Numbered from the stretch's first letter, positions 6,761-16,225 are shown. The stretch: 64,000 nucleotides of DNA from Aliidiomarina celeris (GCF_003316875.1 NZ_QMIL01000007.1:62001-126000), one strand, 5' to 3'. Notes: generated by a model not told the origin, from the sequence alone. Translations and numbers: made by a program.

Positions 6761-8941
6761 TTAAAGGCTTTCCAATGCTTCCACACGAAACAGCACATCG
6801 CCCTTCGCCAAAATGCTGTACCCTGCCTGAATACTGATCACCGTAACGCCCTCCAATTGGTCGCCCTCAGCTAACCGCTGATTGCCGAGTACAATCCAAC
6901 GCTGCGCAGGGTCGCCACGGTAGTTATGTTGGTCATAGTTCAAGGCTGGTAAGTCGGCACGCGCATCAGCACTTAACTCGCTCAGCCACGGTAAAGTCGC
7001 GTTACTCGGCACTGGCTCCTCTGTTTCGGGTTCCTGAGAATCTGCCGCCTGCGGCTCTGGCACCTGCAACACGGGCACAGGGCTGTTCAAATCAAAGCTC
7101 CATTGTGTTGCTTCCACGGGGGGTGGAACATTACGAACTGCGTCGTCAAACAAAGCTCTCAGGGTATCTGACACAGGCGCTTCTGCAACCGCAGCTTTAT
7201 CTTCGGTTGCCACTGTATTACTTTGTGCCGCAGCTACTCGTTCCGCTAATGCGGGCCATTCAATCTCAATAGGCGCTATAGCAAGCATCTCCATGGGCAA
7301 ATTAGGCGAATCTGCAGCAAAGCCTGCTACAAAATCGGTCACTTCCATTACCGCATCGCTGTCGTTTGCGCTGTCATTATCTCGCGTTTTAAATAGGCCT
7401 CTGAGCGCGGCATAGCTTTCGCTACGGGCGAATAACCGTGCAAAAGTCCAACTGTCGTCGCTGGCAAAGGTTTTGCCGCTGTCGTTTAGCCATTGACGCT
7501 GCTGCTCTTGAGTGGCCGACTGCAACGACAAAGGCAGCAATTTAACCACGGCGCTATCGAGCCAATCTTGCCATGCCTCACTTTCATTGTTATTAAAAAA
7601 TGACGGCTTAGGAATGAGCAACAACGCACCTTCACTTAACCCCGTTTGCAGGGAAGCTGTTGTTACCCAACGCTCTCCATCGGCATCGGCTATTAATACT
7701 TGGCTTTGCGCTTCATTGGCGCCGAGCACCGTAATAACACCTCCGGCCTGCACGCTTTGTATGAAAGGTATTTTTAACCGCAGAACATCCTGAAAAGGTG
7801 CGCTCGTTTGCACACAATGAAGGTTGTAGCCTTGCAATTGCACGCATGGCTGCTCTGTCATCGCCACCGCTCCAAGTTGCCAAGGCTCTCGCAAATAAGA
7901 AAAACCAGTCGCGGGTGTAACGCTTTGCACCACGGTTTGCGGCGTGCTAACCACTGTCACCGCCGGCTCGGGCTTCATTTCGTTTTCGCTGCTTGTACCA
8001 GCCAGGTAATACCAAGCTGAAGTGCTTATTAGTGCGATAACCAGCAGGCCAAGCGCAAAGCGCCCTCTAACAGGCCGAGAGGTTGGCGCTGTCGCGGTGC
8101 CGTAATGCTGCGACAAATAGTGCTGCGGCAAATAATGCTGCGGCAAAACGTCTCGTGCGTTGTGAATTGTCGCTACCGATACCGTTTTTTCCTTTGCCAT
8201 TGCAGCACGCTGCAAGGCCCGATCACACAGTAAGTTAATTAACCGTGGTGTGCCTTGGGTTAATTTCCAAACCAAGCGCTGTGCTGCTTTGTCGAAAATT
8301 TCGTGCTTTGCCCCAGCTATTTCTAAGCGGTGCTGAATATACTGTTTGGTTTCAGCTTGGGTAAATGGCATTAACTGATAGCGCGCAACAATACGTTGTG
8401 CTACTTGGCGCAGCTGATTTTGTTGCAAGAGGTCATGGAGCTCAGGCTGACCAATTAAAACCACAGAGAGCAACTTACGCGCGTTTGTTTCTAAATTGGT
8501 GAGTAAGCGCAGTTGTTCTAATGCATTCGGGTACAAATGTTGCGCTTCGTCAATCAAAACTACAGGCAACTTGCCCACTGTGCTCGCGTGCTGCAAATAC
8601 TGGCTAATAGCGTCGGTGAGTGATTTTAGCGAGTCGCTTTCACTGGCGTTTTTGAGCCCAAACCCTTGCGCTATAGCGGCAAGCAACTCGCGCTCGCTGA
8701 GCTTTGGATTTAGAATAAAAACGACCTCGAGGTTGTCGCCCAGCTCCGCCAATATAGCGCGCGACAAGGTGGTTTTCCCCGTGCCTACCTCTCCGGTTAA
8801 CAGCAGGAAGCCACCGCTGCCCATAAGCCCATGGCGTAAGTGCTGCAGCGCCTCTTGGTGGCGTGGCCCCAAAAATAGAAAACGCGGATCTGGAGCAATT
8901 GAAAACGGTTGCTGAGAAAATCCAAAATAATCCACGTACAT
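6761..8941 (-). CDS. Fused GspA-GspB (ExeA-ExeB) type II secretion assembly protein
   Basis: A 726-residue protein joining two normally separate secretin-assembly factors. Residues 1 to about 270 form an ExeA-type AAA ATPase: MYVDYFGFSQQPFSIAPDP, Walker A GEVGTGKTT at 50-58, and Walker B VVLIDEAQHLYP. A membrane helix follows near residue 315 (FALGLLVIALISTSAWYYL), then a long periplasmic part containing the region usually used for peptidoglycan binding. The last 75 or so residues (ADLPALNYDQHNYRGDPAQR and the EGDQL...GDVLFRVE stretch) match the GspB/T2SSB domain. The start is placed at ATG 8941, not 9019, because ExeA proteins begin at this motif and AAAGG precedes it. A pentapeptide repeat sits before the membrane helix. 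No other gsp genes are in the window. Confidence 0.85.
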   Translation of the reverse strand: MYVDYFGFSQQPFSIAPDPRFLFLGPRHQEALQHLRHGLMGSGGFLLLTGEVGTGKTTLSRAILAELGDNLEVVFILNPKLSERELLAAIAQGFGLKNASESDSLKSLTDAISQYLQHASTVGKLPVVLIDEAQHLYPNALEQLRLLTNLETNARKLLSVVLIGQPELHDLLQQNQLRQVAQRIVARYQLMPFTQAETKQYIQHRLEIAGAKHEIFDKAAQRLVWKLTQGTPRLINLLCDRALQRAAMAKEKTVSVATIHNARDVLPQHYLPQHYLSQHYGTATAPTSRPVRGRFALGLLVIALISTSAWYYLAGTSSENEMKPEPAVTVVSTPQTVVQSVTPATGFSYLREPWQLGAVAMTEQPCVQLQGYNLHCVQTSAPFQDVLRLKIPFIQSVQAGGVITVLGANEAQSQVLIADADGERWVTTASLQTGLSEGALLLIPKPSFFNNNESEAWQDWLDSAVVKLLPLSLQSATQEQQRQWLNDSGKTFASDDSWTFARLFARSESYAALRGLFKTRDNDSANDSDAVMEVTDFVAGFAADSPNLPMEMLAIAPIEIEWPALAERVAAAQSNTVATEDKAAVAEAPVSDTLRALFDDAVRNVPPPVEATQWSFDLNSPVPVLQVPEPQAADSQEPETEEPVPSNATLPWLSELSADARADLPALNYDQHNYRGDPAQRWIVLGNQRLAEGDQLEGVTVISIQAGYSILAKGDVLFRVEALESL
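8106..8150. repeat. Three 15-bp tandem repeats inside gspAB
   Basis: Three adjacent 15-base units beginning TGCTGCG encode the pentapeptide repeat LPQHY-LPQHY-LSQHY on the minus strand. It lies in the linker between the ATPase domain and the membrane helix, so copy number could vary without breaking the frame. Confidence 0.85.
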
Positions 8942-9077
8942 AACAGCGTTGCCTTTCAGTTTTCGGAGTGTGCAAACCCTAGCAGGCGTTGGGCCTTCGC
9001 GCAATCTATTGCTTTTCAACTGGGTTCACGGGATCATGACCCCATTATAACGACCCAAACAACGAACCAGAGTTCCT

Positions 9078-10220
9078 ATGAAAATATACCTTGTCGGTGG
9101 TGCGGTGCGTGACGCTTTACTCAACTTGCCCGTGGTTGAACGCGACTACGTTGTGGTTGGCGCTACTGCCGAGCAGCTTATTGAACTTGGCTACCAACCT
9201 GTGGGCAAGGACTTCCCGGTATTTTTACACCCAAAAACCCACGAAGAATATGCGCTTGCGCGCACCGAGCGTAAATCAGGAAAGGGTTACACTGGCTTTC
9301 AAGTGTATGCCAGCCCCTCGGTTACTTTAGAGCAAGATTTAGCGCGCCGCGACTTGACCATTAACGCGATGGCGCAACAAAACGGTGTACTCGTAGACCC
9401 TTTTCATGGGCAGCGCGATATTGAGCGCAAAGTGTTACGCCATGTGAGCCCTGCTTTTGTTGAAGATCCGCTGCGAGTGCTTCGTGTTGCGCGTTTTGCT
9501 GCGCGCTTTGCTCACCTTGGCTTCACCATTGCAGCCGAAACACAAACACTCATGCGCCAAATTGTTGCACAAGGCGAAATAAGCCACTTAGTTCCCGAGC
9601 GTGTTTGGGCAGAAACGGAAAAAGCATTGGTAACGCAATCACCGGCCGTGTTTTTTCAAGTTTTACACAACTGTGGTGCATTGCAGGTTTTACTCGAGCT
9701 CCCAGACGAAGCCGCCGCAATGCTCAGTGACAACCGATGGCCTACACTCGGCCGTTCAACAACTATTGTCGAGAACATGGAGAAAGAACACTGTGTTTCT
9801 CTGCGCTACGCCTGTTTTGTCTACGACCTCGGTACCGCTATTAAGAATCATCATGCCGCTTATCAGCTTTGCAAACAGCACTTGCGCGCACCGAACCGAT
9901 GTCACGAACTGGCGGCGCTAAACCTTGCCGCCACAGAGTTACTGGCACGCTCGAACATTAGCGCAGACACAGCTCTTGCTTTTTACCAACGGCTCGACAT
10001 TTGGCGCAAACCCGAACGCGCTGAACAACTGCAACAACTACTCCAATGCATACCTACAAGCACAGAACAGCAACAGCGCGTTGATAAGCTTTTTGCAGCT
10101 ATTCCTAAGCTCCGTTCAATTCAAGTGCAGGATCTGGTGGCCGAAGGATTAACAGGGCCAGAAATTGGTAAAGTATTAACACAGCGGCGCTTACAAGTTT
10201 TGCAGTCAATCTGGCACTAA
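9078..10220 (+). CDS. cca: CCA tRNA nucleotidyltransferase (short form, degenerate HD domain)
   Basis: A class II nucleotidyltransferase that builds or repairs the 3' CCA of tRNAs using CTP and ATP. Present are GGAVRD at residues 7-12, the catalytic carboxylates E21 and D23 (ERDYVVVG), FPVFLHPKTHEEYALARTER, and RRDLTINAMA for nucleotide selection. At 380 residues it is shorter than the multifunctional E. coli enzyme (412). The C-terminal region aligns with the HD phosphohydrolase domain, but the signature HDLGK reads YDLGT. Phosphatase and 2',3'-phosphodiesterase activities are therefore probably lost. It is convergent with folK, overlapping it by 15 bases. Confidence 0.93.
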   Translation: MKIYLVGGAVRDALLNLPVVERDYVVVGATAEQLIELGYQPVGKDFPVFLHPKTHEEYALARTERKSGKGYTGFQVYASPSVTLEQDLARRDLTINAMAQQNGVLVDPFHGQRDIERKVLRHVSPAFVEDPLRVLRVARFAARFAHLGFTIAAETQTLMRQIVAQGEISHLVPERVWAETEKALVTQSPAVFFQVLHNCGALQVLLELPDEAAAMLSDNRWPTLGRSTTIVENMEKEHCVSLRYACFVYDLGTAIKNHHAAYQLCKQHLRAPNRCHELAALNLAATELLARSNISADTALAFYQRLDIWRKPERAEQLQQLLQCIPTSTEQQQRVDKLFAAIPKLRSIQVQDLVAEGLTGPEIGKVLTQRRLQVLQSIWH

Positions 10221-10724
10221 CGTCCAGTCAACGGCCACGCTACCCATTAATCCGTTCGGCGCTTTGAGCGAATTAAACTCACGCCAATGCTGGCGAAAAG
10301 ACTTTTGTGTTTCGGGGTGTTTTAACAGCGGCGCTAACTCAGCCATTGGTTTTAACACATAGGCTTGGTGTAGTATTTCTTCGCGCGGTAATTTGGGGCT
10401 TTGAGGGGTTAATTCACAACACAAATTACCATAAAGCAAAATATCTATATCGAGCGTTTTCGAACAAAATCGTTCCGCGTTTACTGCGCGGCCATGGTGT
10501 TGCTCTACCTGCTTACACCACTGCTGCAAGTCAACGAGGCCTTTGTCGGTGTAAATACTCGCCACTAAATTGTAAAAGGGTGGGCCTATGAACCCTGCAG
10601 CTTCGCTTTCATACACCTTCGACAAGCGCACGGTTTCAAATTCTTGTTCTAAAGCACGTACCGCCGCCACAATGTTTTTATCGCGTTCAAGGTTAGAGCC
10701 TATGCCCAAAAACACTAAGGTCAC
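10206..10724 (-). CDS. folK: 2-amino-4-hydroxy-6-hydroxymethyldihydropteridine pyrophosphokinase
   Basis: HPPK transfers pyrophosphate from ATP to 6-hydroxymethyl-dihydropterin in folate biosynthesis. The family signatures are GIGSNLERDKNI at the N-terminus, the YESEAAGF.GPPFYNLV segment and the ATP/metal motif KTLDIDILLYG, followed by LPREEILHQAYVLKPMAEL. The start is GTG at 10724, overlapping the folB stop codon by four bases (GTGA), with GAGG upstream, so translation is probably coupled to folB. At 172 residues it is of normal size. Its 3' end runs 15 bases into cca. Confidence 0.93.
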   Translation of the reverse strand: MTLVFLGIGSNLERDKNIVAAVRALEQEFETVRLSKVYESEAAGFIGPPFYNLVASIYTDKGLVDLQQWCKQVEQHHGRAVNAERFCSKTLDIDILLYGNLCCELTPQSPKLPREEILHQAYVLKPMAELAPLLKHPETQKSFRQHWREFNSLKAPNGLMGSVAVDWTLVPD

Positions 10725-11077
10725 GCGCTCGCCTCACGTTCAATACTCACCGCTACAGTAGTCGCTTGCTTTACTGCTGTGGGTTTGGCTACACGTACGC
10801 GAACTTGCGGTACCGAGAAGTCTTGCAAAATAAGTGCTGCAACACGCTCTGCCACGTCTTCAATCAGCCCCCACGGCTGCGCTGAAATAAGATTAACAAC
10901 CGCGTCGCTCACCGCTGCGTAGTCAAGCGCGTCGGCTATATCTTTTGTTTGCGCCGGCTTGGCGTTATTCCATGCCATGTCGAGGTCAATTACCAACGGC
11001 TGTAAAATACGCTGTTCCCAATCAAAAATACCAATGGTTGCGTTAATGGTAAGCCCCTCAATTACTACTCTGTCCAC
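10721..11077 (-). CDS. folB: Dihydroneopterin aldolase
   Basis: FolB cleaves 7,8-dihydroneopterin to 6-hydroxymethyl-dihydropterin and glycolaldehyde, the step before FolK. It is recognised from VVIEGLTINATIGIFDWEQ, the acidic segment with AWNNAKPAQTKDIADALDY, and the catalytic-Lys region RVAKPTAVKQA. GTG at 11077 is chosen because AAGGGGAG lies about five bases upstream and it gives 118 residues beginning VDRVVIEG, as in E. coli FolB. A longer frame to 11143 lacks similarity at its start. folB is first in a two-gene folate operon with folK and divergent from plsY. Confidence 0.92.
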   Translation of the reverse strand: MDRVVIEGLTINATIGIFDWEQRILQPLVIDLDMAWNNAKPAQTKDIADALDYAAVSDAVVNLISAQPWGLIEDVAERVAALILQDFSVPQVRVRVAKPTAVKQATTVAVSIEREASA

Positions 11078-11194
11078 CCGCACTCCCCTTATTATAATTC
11101 GCTTACATTTTATCAGTAGAAAGACCAAGAGGTCGGATAGCATTCATCGCCGTTTGCTTATATGCTAACCAAAACCCAAGGAAGACTATAAAGA

Positions 11195-11782
11195 ATGACA
11201 TCTGCCCTCGGCCTCTTAATGATACTGGTTGCTTATTTGTTCGGCTCTATTAGCAGTGCCGTGCTCATTTGCCGCGTATTTGGGTTAGACGACCCTCGCC
11301 TACGCGGTTCCGGCAACCCCGGCACAACCAATGTTTATCGATTAGGCGGCCCTTTGCCCGCCGGGCTCACCCTGCTCTTCGACGTACTCAAAGGCATGAT
11401 CCCAGTTTGGAGCGCCTATTTTCTCGGTTTGTCGCCCATGGTACTCGGCCTCGTGGCAGTAGCCGCATGTTTGGGCCATATTTACCCACTGTACTTTCAT
11501 TTTCAAGGCGGCAAAGCTGTTGCAACCGCCTTAGGTGCAATGTTCCCGGTTGCCTTTGAAATGGCTCTCATGCTTATTGCAACCTGGATTGTGGTATTTT
11601 GGGTTAGCCGGGTAAGCTCTTTGGCTGCACTTATTACGGTAAGCTTGGCCCCGCTTTACGCCTATTTGGTCAAACCCCAATACACGGTACCCGCTTTTAT
11701 GCTCTCGGCCCTTATCATTTGGCGTCATCGCGCGAATATTGTGCGTTTATGGCAGGGCAAAGAGAGCGGCTTTCGCTCTTAG
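11195..11782 (+). CDS. plsY: Acyl-phosphate:glycerol-3-phosphate acyltransferase PlsY
   Basis: An integral membrane enzyme that acylates glycerol-3-phosphate at position 1 using acyl-phosphate, starting phospholipid synthesis. The three conserved cytoplasmic motifs are visible: [24 protein letters not shown] with the GNPG signature, and the glycine-rich [20 protein letters not shown]. Five or so hydrophobic segments fit the family, and 195 residues is the normal length. GGAAGA precedes the ATG at 11195. It is divergent from folB, as in many gammaproteobacteria, and convergent with tsaD. Confidence 0.95.
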   Translation: MTSALGLLMILVAYLFGSISSAVLICRVFGLDDPRLRGSGNPGTTNVYRLGGPLPAGLTLLFDVLKGMIPVWSAYFLGLSPMVLGLVAVAACLGHIYPLYFHFQGGKAVATALGAMFPVAFEMALMLIATWIVVFWVSRVSSLAALITVSLAPLYAYLVKPQYTVPAFMLSALIIWRHRANIVRLWQGKESGFRS

Positions 11783-11806
11783 CCTCACCCGTATTTTGCT
11801 CCTATT

Positions 11807-12847
11807 TTAGGCGGCGCCGGGCACCTTTAGCTCAGTCATTGGCCAGCGCGGCCGCACTTTTACACTGTCGACAACCTGTTCACCCGCGGCTAACCGGTAA
11901 GCGCCAGCAAAGGCAATCATTGCGCCATTGTCGGTACAAAACTCCGAGCGCGGATAAAACACCTCCCCACCCAAAGCGGCCAAGGTTTCTGCAAGTGCGG
12001 CGCGTAGTTTTGTATTCGCGCTTACTCCACCCGCTATCACCAAACGCTTAATCCCCGTTTGCTTCAACGCTCTTCTGCATTTGATCACCAGCGTGTCAAC
12101 CACTGCGTCTTGAAAGGCTCGGGCAATGTCTGCTTTGTTCTGTTCAGTTAAGCCATTACTCGATTGCTCGGTAGCACCATGAATTGCGTTAGCTGCAGCT
12201 GTTTTTAGCCCGCTAAAAGAAAAGTTCAAGCCTGGCTTGTCGGTCATCGGCCGGGGAAATTGATAAAGCCCTTCGTGCCCACTGTTGGCTAACGCGGCCA
12301 AGCGCGGCCCGCCCGGATAATCTAACCCTAACAGCTTAGCGGTTTTGTCGAAGGCTTCGCCGGCAGCATCGTCCACAGACTCACCGAGTAACACGTAGTC
12401 GCCCACTTGGTTCACTTGTACTAATTGCGTGTGGCCGCCAGAAACGAGCAAGGCAATAAAAGGAAATTCGGGTTTATTCGCTTCCAACATGGGCGCTAAC
12501 AAATGCCCTTCCATGTGGTGCACCCCTATAGCCGGAATATTCCAGCCAAATGCCAAACTACGACCAATAGAAGCCCCCACCAACAGGGCACCAATCAGAC
12601 CAGGCCCCGCAGTATAGGCAACACCGTGCAAATCGCTTGGTGTTGTGTTTGCCTCGCGTAATGCCCGCTCAATTAACGGTAGTGTTTTACGTACATGGTC
12701 GCGAGAGGCTAATTCGGGCACCACGCCACCATAATCGGCGTGCAGTTTTACTTGGCTATAAAGCGCATGCGACAACAGCCCCTGCTCCGTATCGTAAACC
12801 GCAATACCGGTTTCGTCGCACGAGGTTTCAATTCCTAATACACGCAT
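11807..12847 (-). CDS. tsaD: tRNA N6-threonylcarbamoyladenosine transferase subunit TsaD
   Basis: The catalytic subunit that transfers threonylcarbamoyl to A37 of ANN-decoding tRNAs, working with TsaB and TsaE. The opening [19 protein letters not shown] is diagnostic. The metal-binding histidines lie in [12 protein letters not shown], with further conserved segments [11 protein letters not shown] and [13 protein letters not shown] and the C-terminal [17 protein letters not shown] precedes the ATG at 12847. In many gammaproteobacteria tsaD is divergent from rpsU-dnaG-rpoD; here the upstream neighbour is pilT on the same strand, so that classic linkage is absent. Confidence 0.96.
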   Translation of the reverse strand: MRVLGIETSCDETGIAVYDTEQGLLSHALYSQVKLHADYGGVVPELASRDHVRKTLPLIERALREANTTPSDLHGVAYTAGPGLIGALLVGASIGRSLAFGWNIPAIGVHHMEGHLLAPMLEANKPEFPFIALLVSGGHTQLVQVNQVGDYVLLGESVDDAAGEAFDKTAKLLGLDYPGGPRLAALANSGHEGLYQFPRPMTDKPGLNFSFSGLKTAAANAIHGATEQSSNGLTEQNKADIARAFQDAVVDTLVIKCRRALKQTGIKRLVIAGGVSANTKLRAALAETLAALGGEVFYPRSEFCTDNGAMIAFAGAYRLAAGEQVVDSVKVRPRWPMTELKVPGAA

Positions 12848-12939
12848 GGGCTTACTCCTACTGCTATCGCTATTTAAGGCGCGCTAGTGTACTTAATTTC
12901 ATCCGCTGTTTCACCCGCTCTGTCGCAAAATCGCGCGCC

Positions 12940-13971
12940 TTAGCCGCCTACTTGTTCAAGCTTAGCGCGCACCGCTTTCGGCGACACCACACCGGCGTCG
13001 AGTAATCGATTCAACGACTGCTCCATGGTTTGCATACCTAATGCGGCGCCGGTTTGAATAGACGAATACATTTGTGCAATTTTGTCTTCTCGAATTAAGT
13101 TCTTAATGGCCGGTGTAGCCAGCATAATTTCATGTGCAGCCACTCGGCCGCCGCCTTCTTTTTTCACCAACAACTGCGATATAACCGCCCGCAACGACTC
13201 CGACAGCATAGACCGAACCATTGATTTTTCGTCGCCGGGGAACACATCTACAATCCGGTCTATGGTTTTCGGTGCCGAAGTGGTGTGCAAGGTGCCAAAT
13301 ACTAAGTGCCCGGTTTCAGCCGCCGTGAGCGCTAACCTTATCGTTTCTAAATCGCGCATTTCGCCCACCAGAATTACATCAGGGTCTTCCCGCAGCGCCG
13401 CTCGAAGTGCATTGTTAAAACTCAAGGTGTCGCGGTGAACCTCTCGCTGGTTAATTAGGCTTTGCTTACTTTCGTGCACGAATTCAATTGGGTCTTCAAT
13501 GGTTAAAATATGGTGCGGATAGCTGTGGTTAATATGATTCACCATAGCCGCTAGGGTAGTTGATTTACCCGAGCCTGTAGGCCCAGTAACCAGCACTAAG
13601 CCACGCGGATAATCCGATATTTTCCGCAGAATGTCGGGAGCATTCAGTTGTTCAAGCGATAAAACTTCACTGGGAATGGTTCGAAACACAGCCGCGGGCC
13701 CGTGACGCTGCATAAACACGTTAACCCGGAATCGAGCGAGATTGTCGATGGCAAAAGAAAAGTCCGACTCCAACTGCTCTTTAAATTCGGCCTGCTGTTT
13801 ACTCGACATAATACTGTGCACCATCGACAGTACATTGTCGGCGGTAAGAGCTGTGTCGCCTATTTTTACTACGTCACCGTCGATTCTTAGCATCGCCGGC
13901 GAGCCCGCAGAGATATGTAAATCAGACGCGCCTTGCGCTACGCCTCGTTCGAGTAGTTGCTGTAAGTCCAT
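12940..13971 (-). CDS. pilT: Type IV pilus retraction ATPase PilT
   Basis: A hexameric cytoplasmic ATPase that depolymerises type IV pili and powers twitching and DNA uptake. Features are the N-terminal PAS-like region with ASDLHISAG, Walker A GPTGSGKSTT, the Asp box ILTIEDPIEFVH, Walker B DPDVILVGEMRD, the His box GHLVFGTLHT and the C-terminal AIRNLIRE-like motif (AIKNLIRED) needed for retraction. At 343 residues it is normal for PilT; PilU is longer and lacks this exact pattern. GAGGAG precedes the ATG at 13971. It is divergent from yggS, the arrangement common in gammaproteobacteria. Confidence 0.95.
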   Translation of the reverse strand: MDLQQLLERGVAQGASDLHISAGSPAMLRIDGDVVKIGDTALTADNVLSMVHSIMSSKQQAEFKEQLESDFSFAIDNLARFRVNVFMQRHGPAAVFRTIPSEVLSLEQLNAPDILRKISDYPRGLVLVTGPTGSGKSTTLAAMVNHINHSYPHHILTIEDPIEFVHESKQSLINQREVHRDTLSFNNALRAALREDPDVILVGEMRDLETIRLALTAAETGHLVFGTLHTTSAPKTIDRIVDVFPGDEKSMVRSMLSESLRAVISQLLVKKEGGGRVAAHEIMLATPAIKNLIREDKIAQMYSSIQTGAALGMQTMEQSLNRLLDAGVVSPKAVRAKLEQVGG

Positions 13972-14086
13972 ACGTGCTCCTCGTTGCCTGTAACCAACCC
14001 TTGGTTTACCGCGAATATACTGTATATTTCAATGCCATAACGGTAGCATATTCTGCCTGAAACACAGACACAACAAGAAGGTACGT

Positions 14087-14806
14087 ATGAGTAACGAAAC
14101 AACAACGGGCTCTCCGGCCTTGGCCGAACGTATTGACAAGGTTCGCGCACGCATTCGTATGGCCGAAGTGGGCGCAGAGCGGCCAGAGAATAGTGTAACC
14201 CTTGTTGCCGTTAGCAAAACCAAGCCGACAAGTGCTATCGAGCAGGCGTATGCGACTGGCCAGCGCGCGTTTGGCGAAAACTACGTGCAAGAAGCCGTTG
14301 ATAAGATCAACGCATTACAACACTTCACCGATATTGAGTGGCATTTTATCGGTCCTTTACAGTCGAATAAAACACGCTTAGTAGCCGAGTACTTTCATTG
14401 GATGCATACGGTCGACAGGCTCAAAATTGCTCAACGACTGAGCACCCAACGCCCCGCCGCATTGCCACCGTTACAAGTGCTGGTGCAGGTAAATATTGAC
14501 GACGAAGACTCAAAGTCTGGGGTTGCCGCCCACGAAGCCTTAAAGCTCGCTAGCCAAATTCTCACTCTTCCCAATTTGCAATTGCGCGGCCTTATGGCCA
14601 TCCCCAAAGCCAATGTAAGCGCCCACGAACAAAGCGAAACCTTAGCCGCCCTGCGCACTCTTTTTGTTGAATTGCAGCAACTCGACCCCAACATTGATAC
14701 ACTATCGGTTGGCATGAGTAATGATTTAGAAGCTGCGGTGGCTCATGGGTCTACCTTAGTTCGAATTGGTACAGATATTTTTGGACCACGCGAAACTGCA
14801 GCTTAG
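14087..14806 (+). CDS. yggS: Pyridoxal phosphate homeostasis protein YggS (PLPBP family)
   Basis: A single-domain alanine-racemase-like barrel that binds PLP and buffers its concentration without known catalysis. The PLP lysine lies in VTLVAVSKTKP. Further signatures are FGENYVQEAVDK, EWHFIGPLQSNKTR, LMAIPK and the phosphate-binding SVGMSNDLEAAVAHGSTLVRIGT region. The length of 239 residues is normal. AAGG precedes the ATG at 14087. It is the first gene of a yggS-proC-yggT-DUF4426 run with short gaps. Confidence 0.94.
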   Translation: MSNETTTGSPALAERIDKVRARIRMAEVGAERPENSVTLVAVSKTKPTSAIEQAYATGQRAFGENYVQEAVDKINALQHFTDIEWHFIGPLQSNKTRLVAEYFHWMHTVDRLKIAQRLSTQRPAALPPLQVLVQVNIDDEDSKSGVAAHEALKLASQILTLPNLQLRGLMAIPKANVSAHEQSETLAALRTLFVELQQLDPNIDTLSVGMSNDLEAAVAHGSTLVRIGTDIFGPRETAA

Positions 14807-14837
14807 CCTGAACAAAAAACAAGGGGTTTTGAATAAC

Positions 14838-15671
14838 ATGACTGATTCGGCAAGCGAACGCATTATAGGCTTTATTGGCGCAGGAAATATGCCACGCAGT
14901 ATTATTGGTGGCATGGTTCAGGGCGGCTATCCGGCGCATAAAATTTGGGCGAGTAACCCAAGCACACCCAAACTCGACAGCTTAGCCAACGACTTTAAAA
15001 TTAATGTAACGCAAAACAACCACGAGCTTGTGGCCAACTGTGACGTTATTGTGCTCTCGGTTAAGCCGCAAATGATGAAAGACGTTTGTGCCGATTTAAA
15101 GGCGCATTGTCCTAACCTGGCAGATAAACTGGTCACTACCGTTGCTGCTGGCGTACCCATTGCCAAGTATCACCAGTATTTAGGCGAGGCGACACGCGTT
15201 ATTCGCATTATGCCGAACACCCCAAGTTTGGTGGGTGAAGGTGTGTCTGGCTTATGCGCCGACGCCAAAGTTACTGCCGCCGATCGCGACTTCATTAACA
15301 CGGTATTCCAGTTTGTTGGTATTACTATTTGGCTCGAAGAAGAAGCAAGCATAGATGTGCTCGGTGCGGTCGCTGGTAGTGGCCCGGCCTATTTCTTTGA
15401 ATTTATGCATGGCTTACAAGAAGCTGCAGAACGCTTGGGCTTTAACGCTGAAACAGCCCGCGCCATGGTACAACAAACTGCTTTAGGCGCAGCTAAAATG
15501 GCCAGCCAAAGCGAGTTAAGCTTAGTGGAGTTGAGAAAGCAAGTAACCAGCAAAGGCGGCTCTACAGCGAAAGGCATAGAAGCGTACCAAGATGCAAAAC
15601 TCAACGAGATTTCCGAAACAGCCGTACGCGCAGCTGTAGCGCGTAACCAAGAAATGGCCAAACTTTTCTAA
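14838..15671 (+). CDS. proC: Pyrroline-5-carboxylate reductase
   Basis: ProC reduces P5C to proline with NAD(P)H, the last step of proline synthesis. The nucleotide-binding motif IIGFIGAGNMPRSIIGGM lies near the N-terminus. Also visible are VLSVKPQMM, IRIMPNTPSLVGEG, and the dimer/catalytic block GSGPAYFFEFMHGL followed by QVTSKGGSTAKGIEA. The ATG at 14838 is chosen because the longer frame from 14766 only reads back into yggS; AAGGGG lies about 12 bases upstream. It works in the same pathway as proB and proA at 22.7-25.1 kb, which form a separate unit. Confidence 0.95.
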   Translation: MTDSASERIIGFIGAGNMPRSIIGGMVQGGYPAHKIWASNPSTPKLDSLANDFKINVTQNNHELVANCDVIVLSVKPQMMKDVCADLKAHCPNLADKLVTTVAAGVPIAKYHQYLGEATRVIRIMPNTPSLVGEGVSGLCADAKVTAADRDFINTVFQFVGITIWLEEEASIDVLGAVAGSGPAYFFEFMHGLQEAAERLGFNAETARAMVQQTALGAAKMASQSELSLVELRKQVTSKGGSTAKGIEAYQDAKLNEISETAVRAAVARNQEMAKLF

Positions 15672-15682
15672 GGAACCTAACC

Positions 15683-16210
15683 ATGAATGAAGGTCTTCAA
15701 TTTCTTATCTCCACGCTGTTTAGCTTATTTGCTATGGCGCTCATTCTTCGCGTGTGGATGCAGGCGGTTCAAGCGAATTATTTTTCCCCTGTGGCCAGCG
15801 CTATTCGCACAGTAACCGATCCGGTGGTATTGCCCGTTCGGAAAATTTTGCCAAGTATAGGGCGCTTCGATCTTGCCGCTATATTTCTGGCGTTAGTGTT
15901 CGTTTGGTTACGCTTTTTTATTACCAGCACAATGAACGGCATGAGCATTCATTGGCTGCCCCTGCTCGTTTTCTCAGTGCAGTATTTGTTCTTGTCAGTA
16001 CTCCGTTTACTGTTCTGGATTCTCATTATCCGCGCAATTTTAAGCTGGTTTAGTCAGGGCCAAAACCCCATTGAACACGTACTTTATGAGTTAACTGAAC
16101 CTATGTTAAGCCCAATTCGTCGGTTACTACCGCCTATGGGTGGGCTCGACTTGTCGGTGCTTGTACTGATTATTTTGGTACAGTTTTTAATGATTGTATT
16201 TGCGGTTTAA
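15683..16210 (+). CDS. yggT: YggT family membrane protein
   Basis: A 175-residue inner-membrane protein with two copies of the YGGT domain. Each has a hydrophobic segment followed by a conserved patch: TDPVVLPVRKILPSIGRFDL and TEPMLSPIRRLLPPMGGLDL. AAGGA precedes the ATG at 15683, eleven bases after proC. The family has been linked to osmotic tolerance and, in plastids, to haem/cytochrome assembly. Its exact bacterial function is unsettled. Confidence 0.92.
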   Translation: MNEGLQFLISTLFSLFAMALILRVWMQAVQANYFSPVASAIRTVTDPVVLPVRKILPSIGRFDLAAIFLALVFVWLRFFITSTMNGMSIHWLPLLVFSVQYLFLSVLRLLFWILIIRAILSWFSQGQNPIEHVLYELTEPMLSPIRRLLPPMGGLDLSVLVLIILVQFLMIVFAV

Positions 16211-16225
16211 CCGCTGGAGGTTGGT

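Noticed and set aside
13972-14086. LexA box in the pilT-yggS intergenic region (CTGTATAT-like stretch)
   Set aside because: Only one half-site is present; the second CAG half at ten bases is missing.
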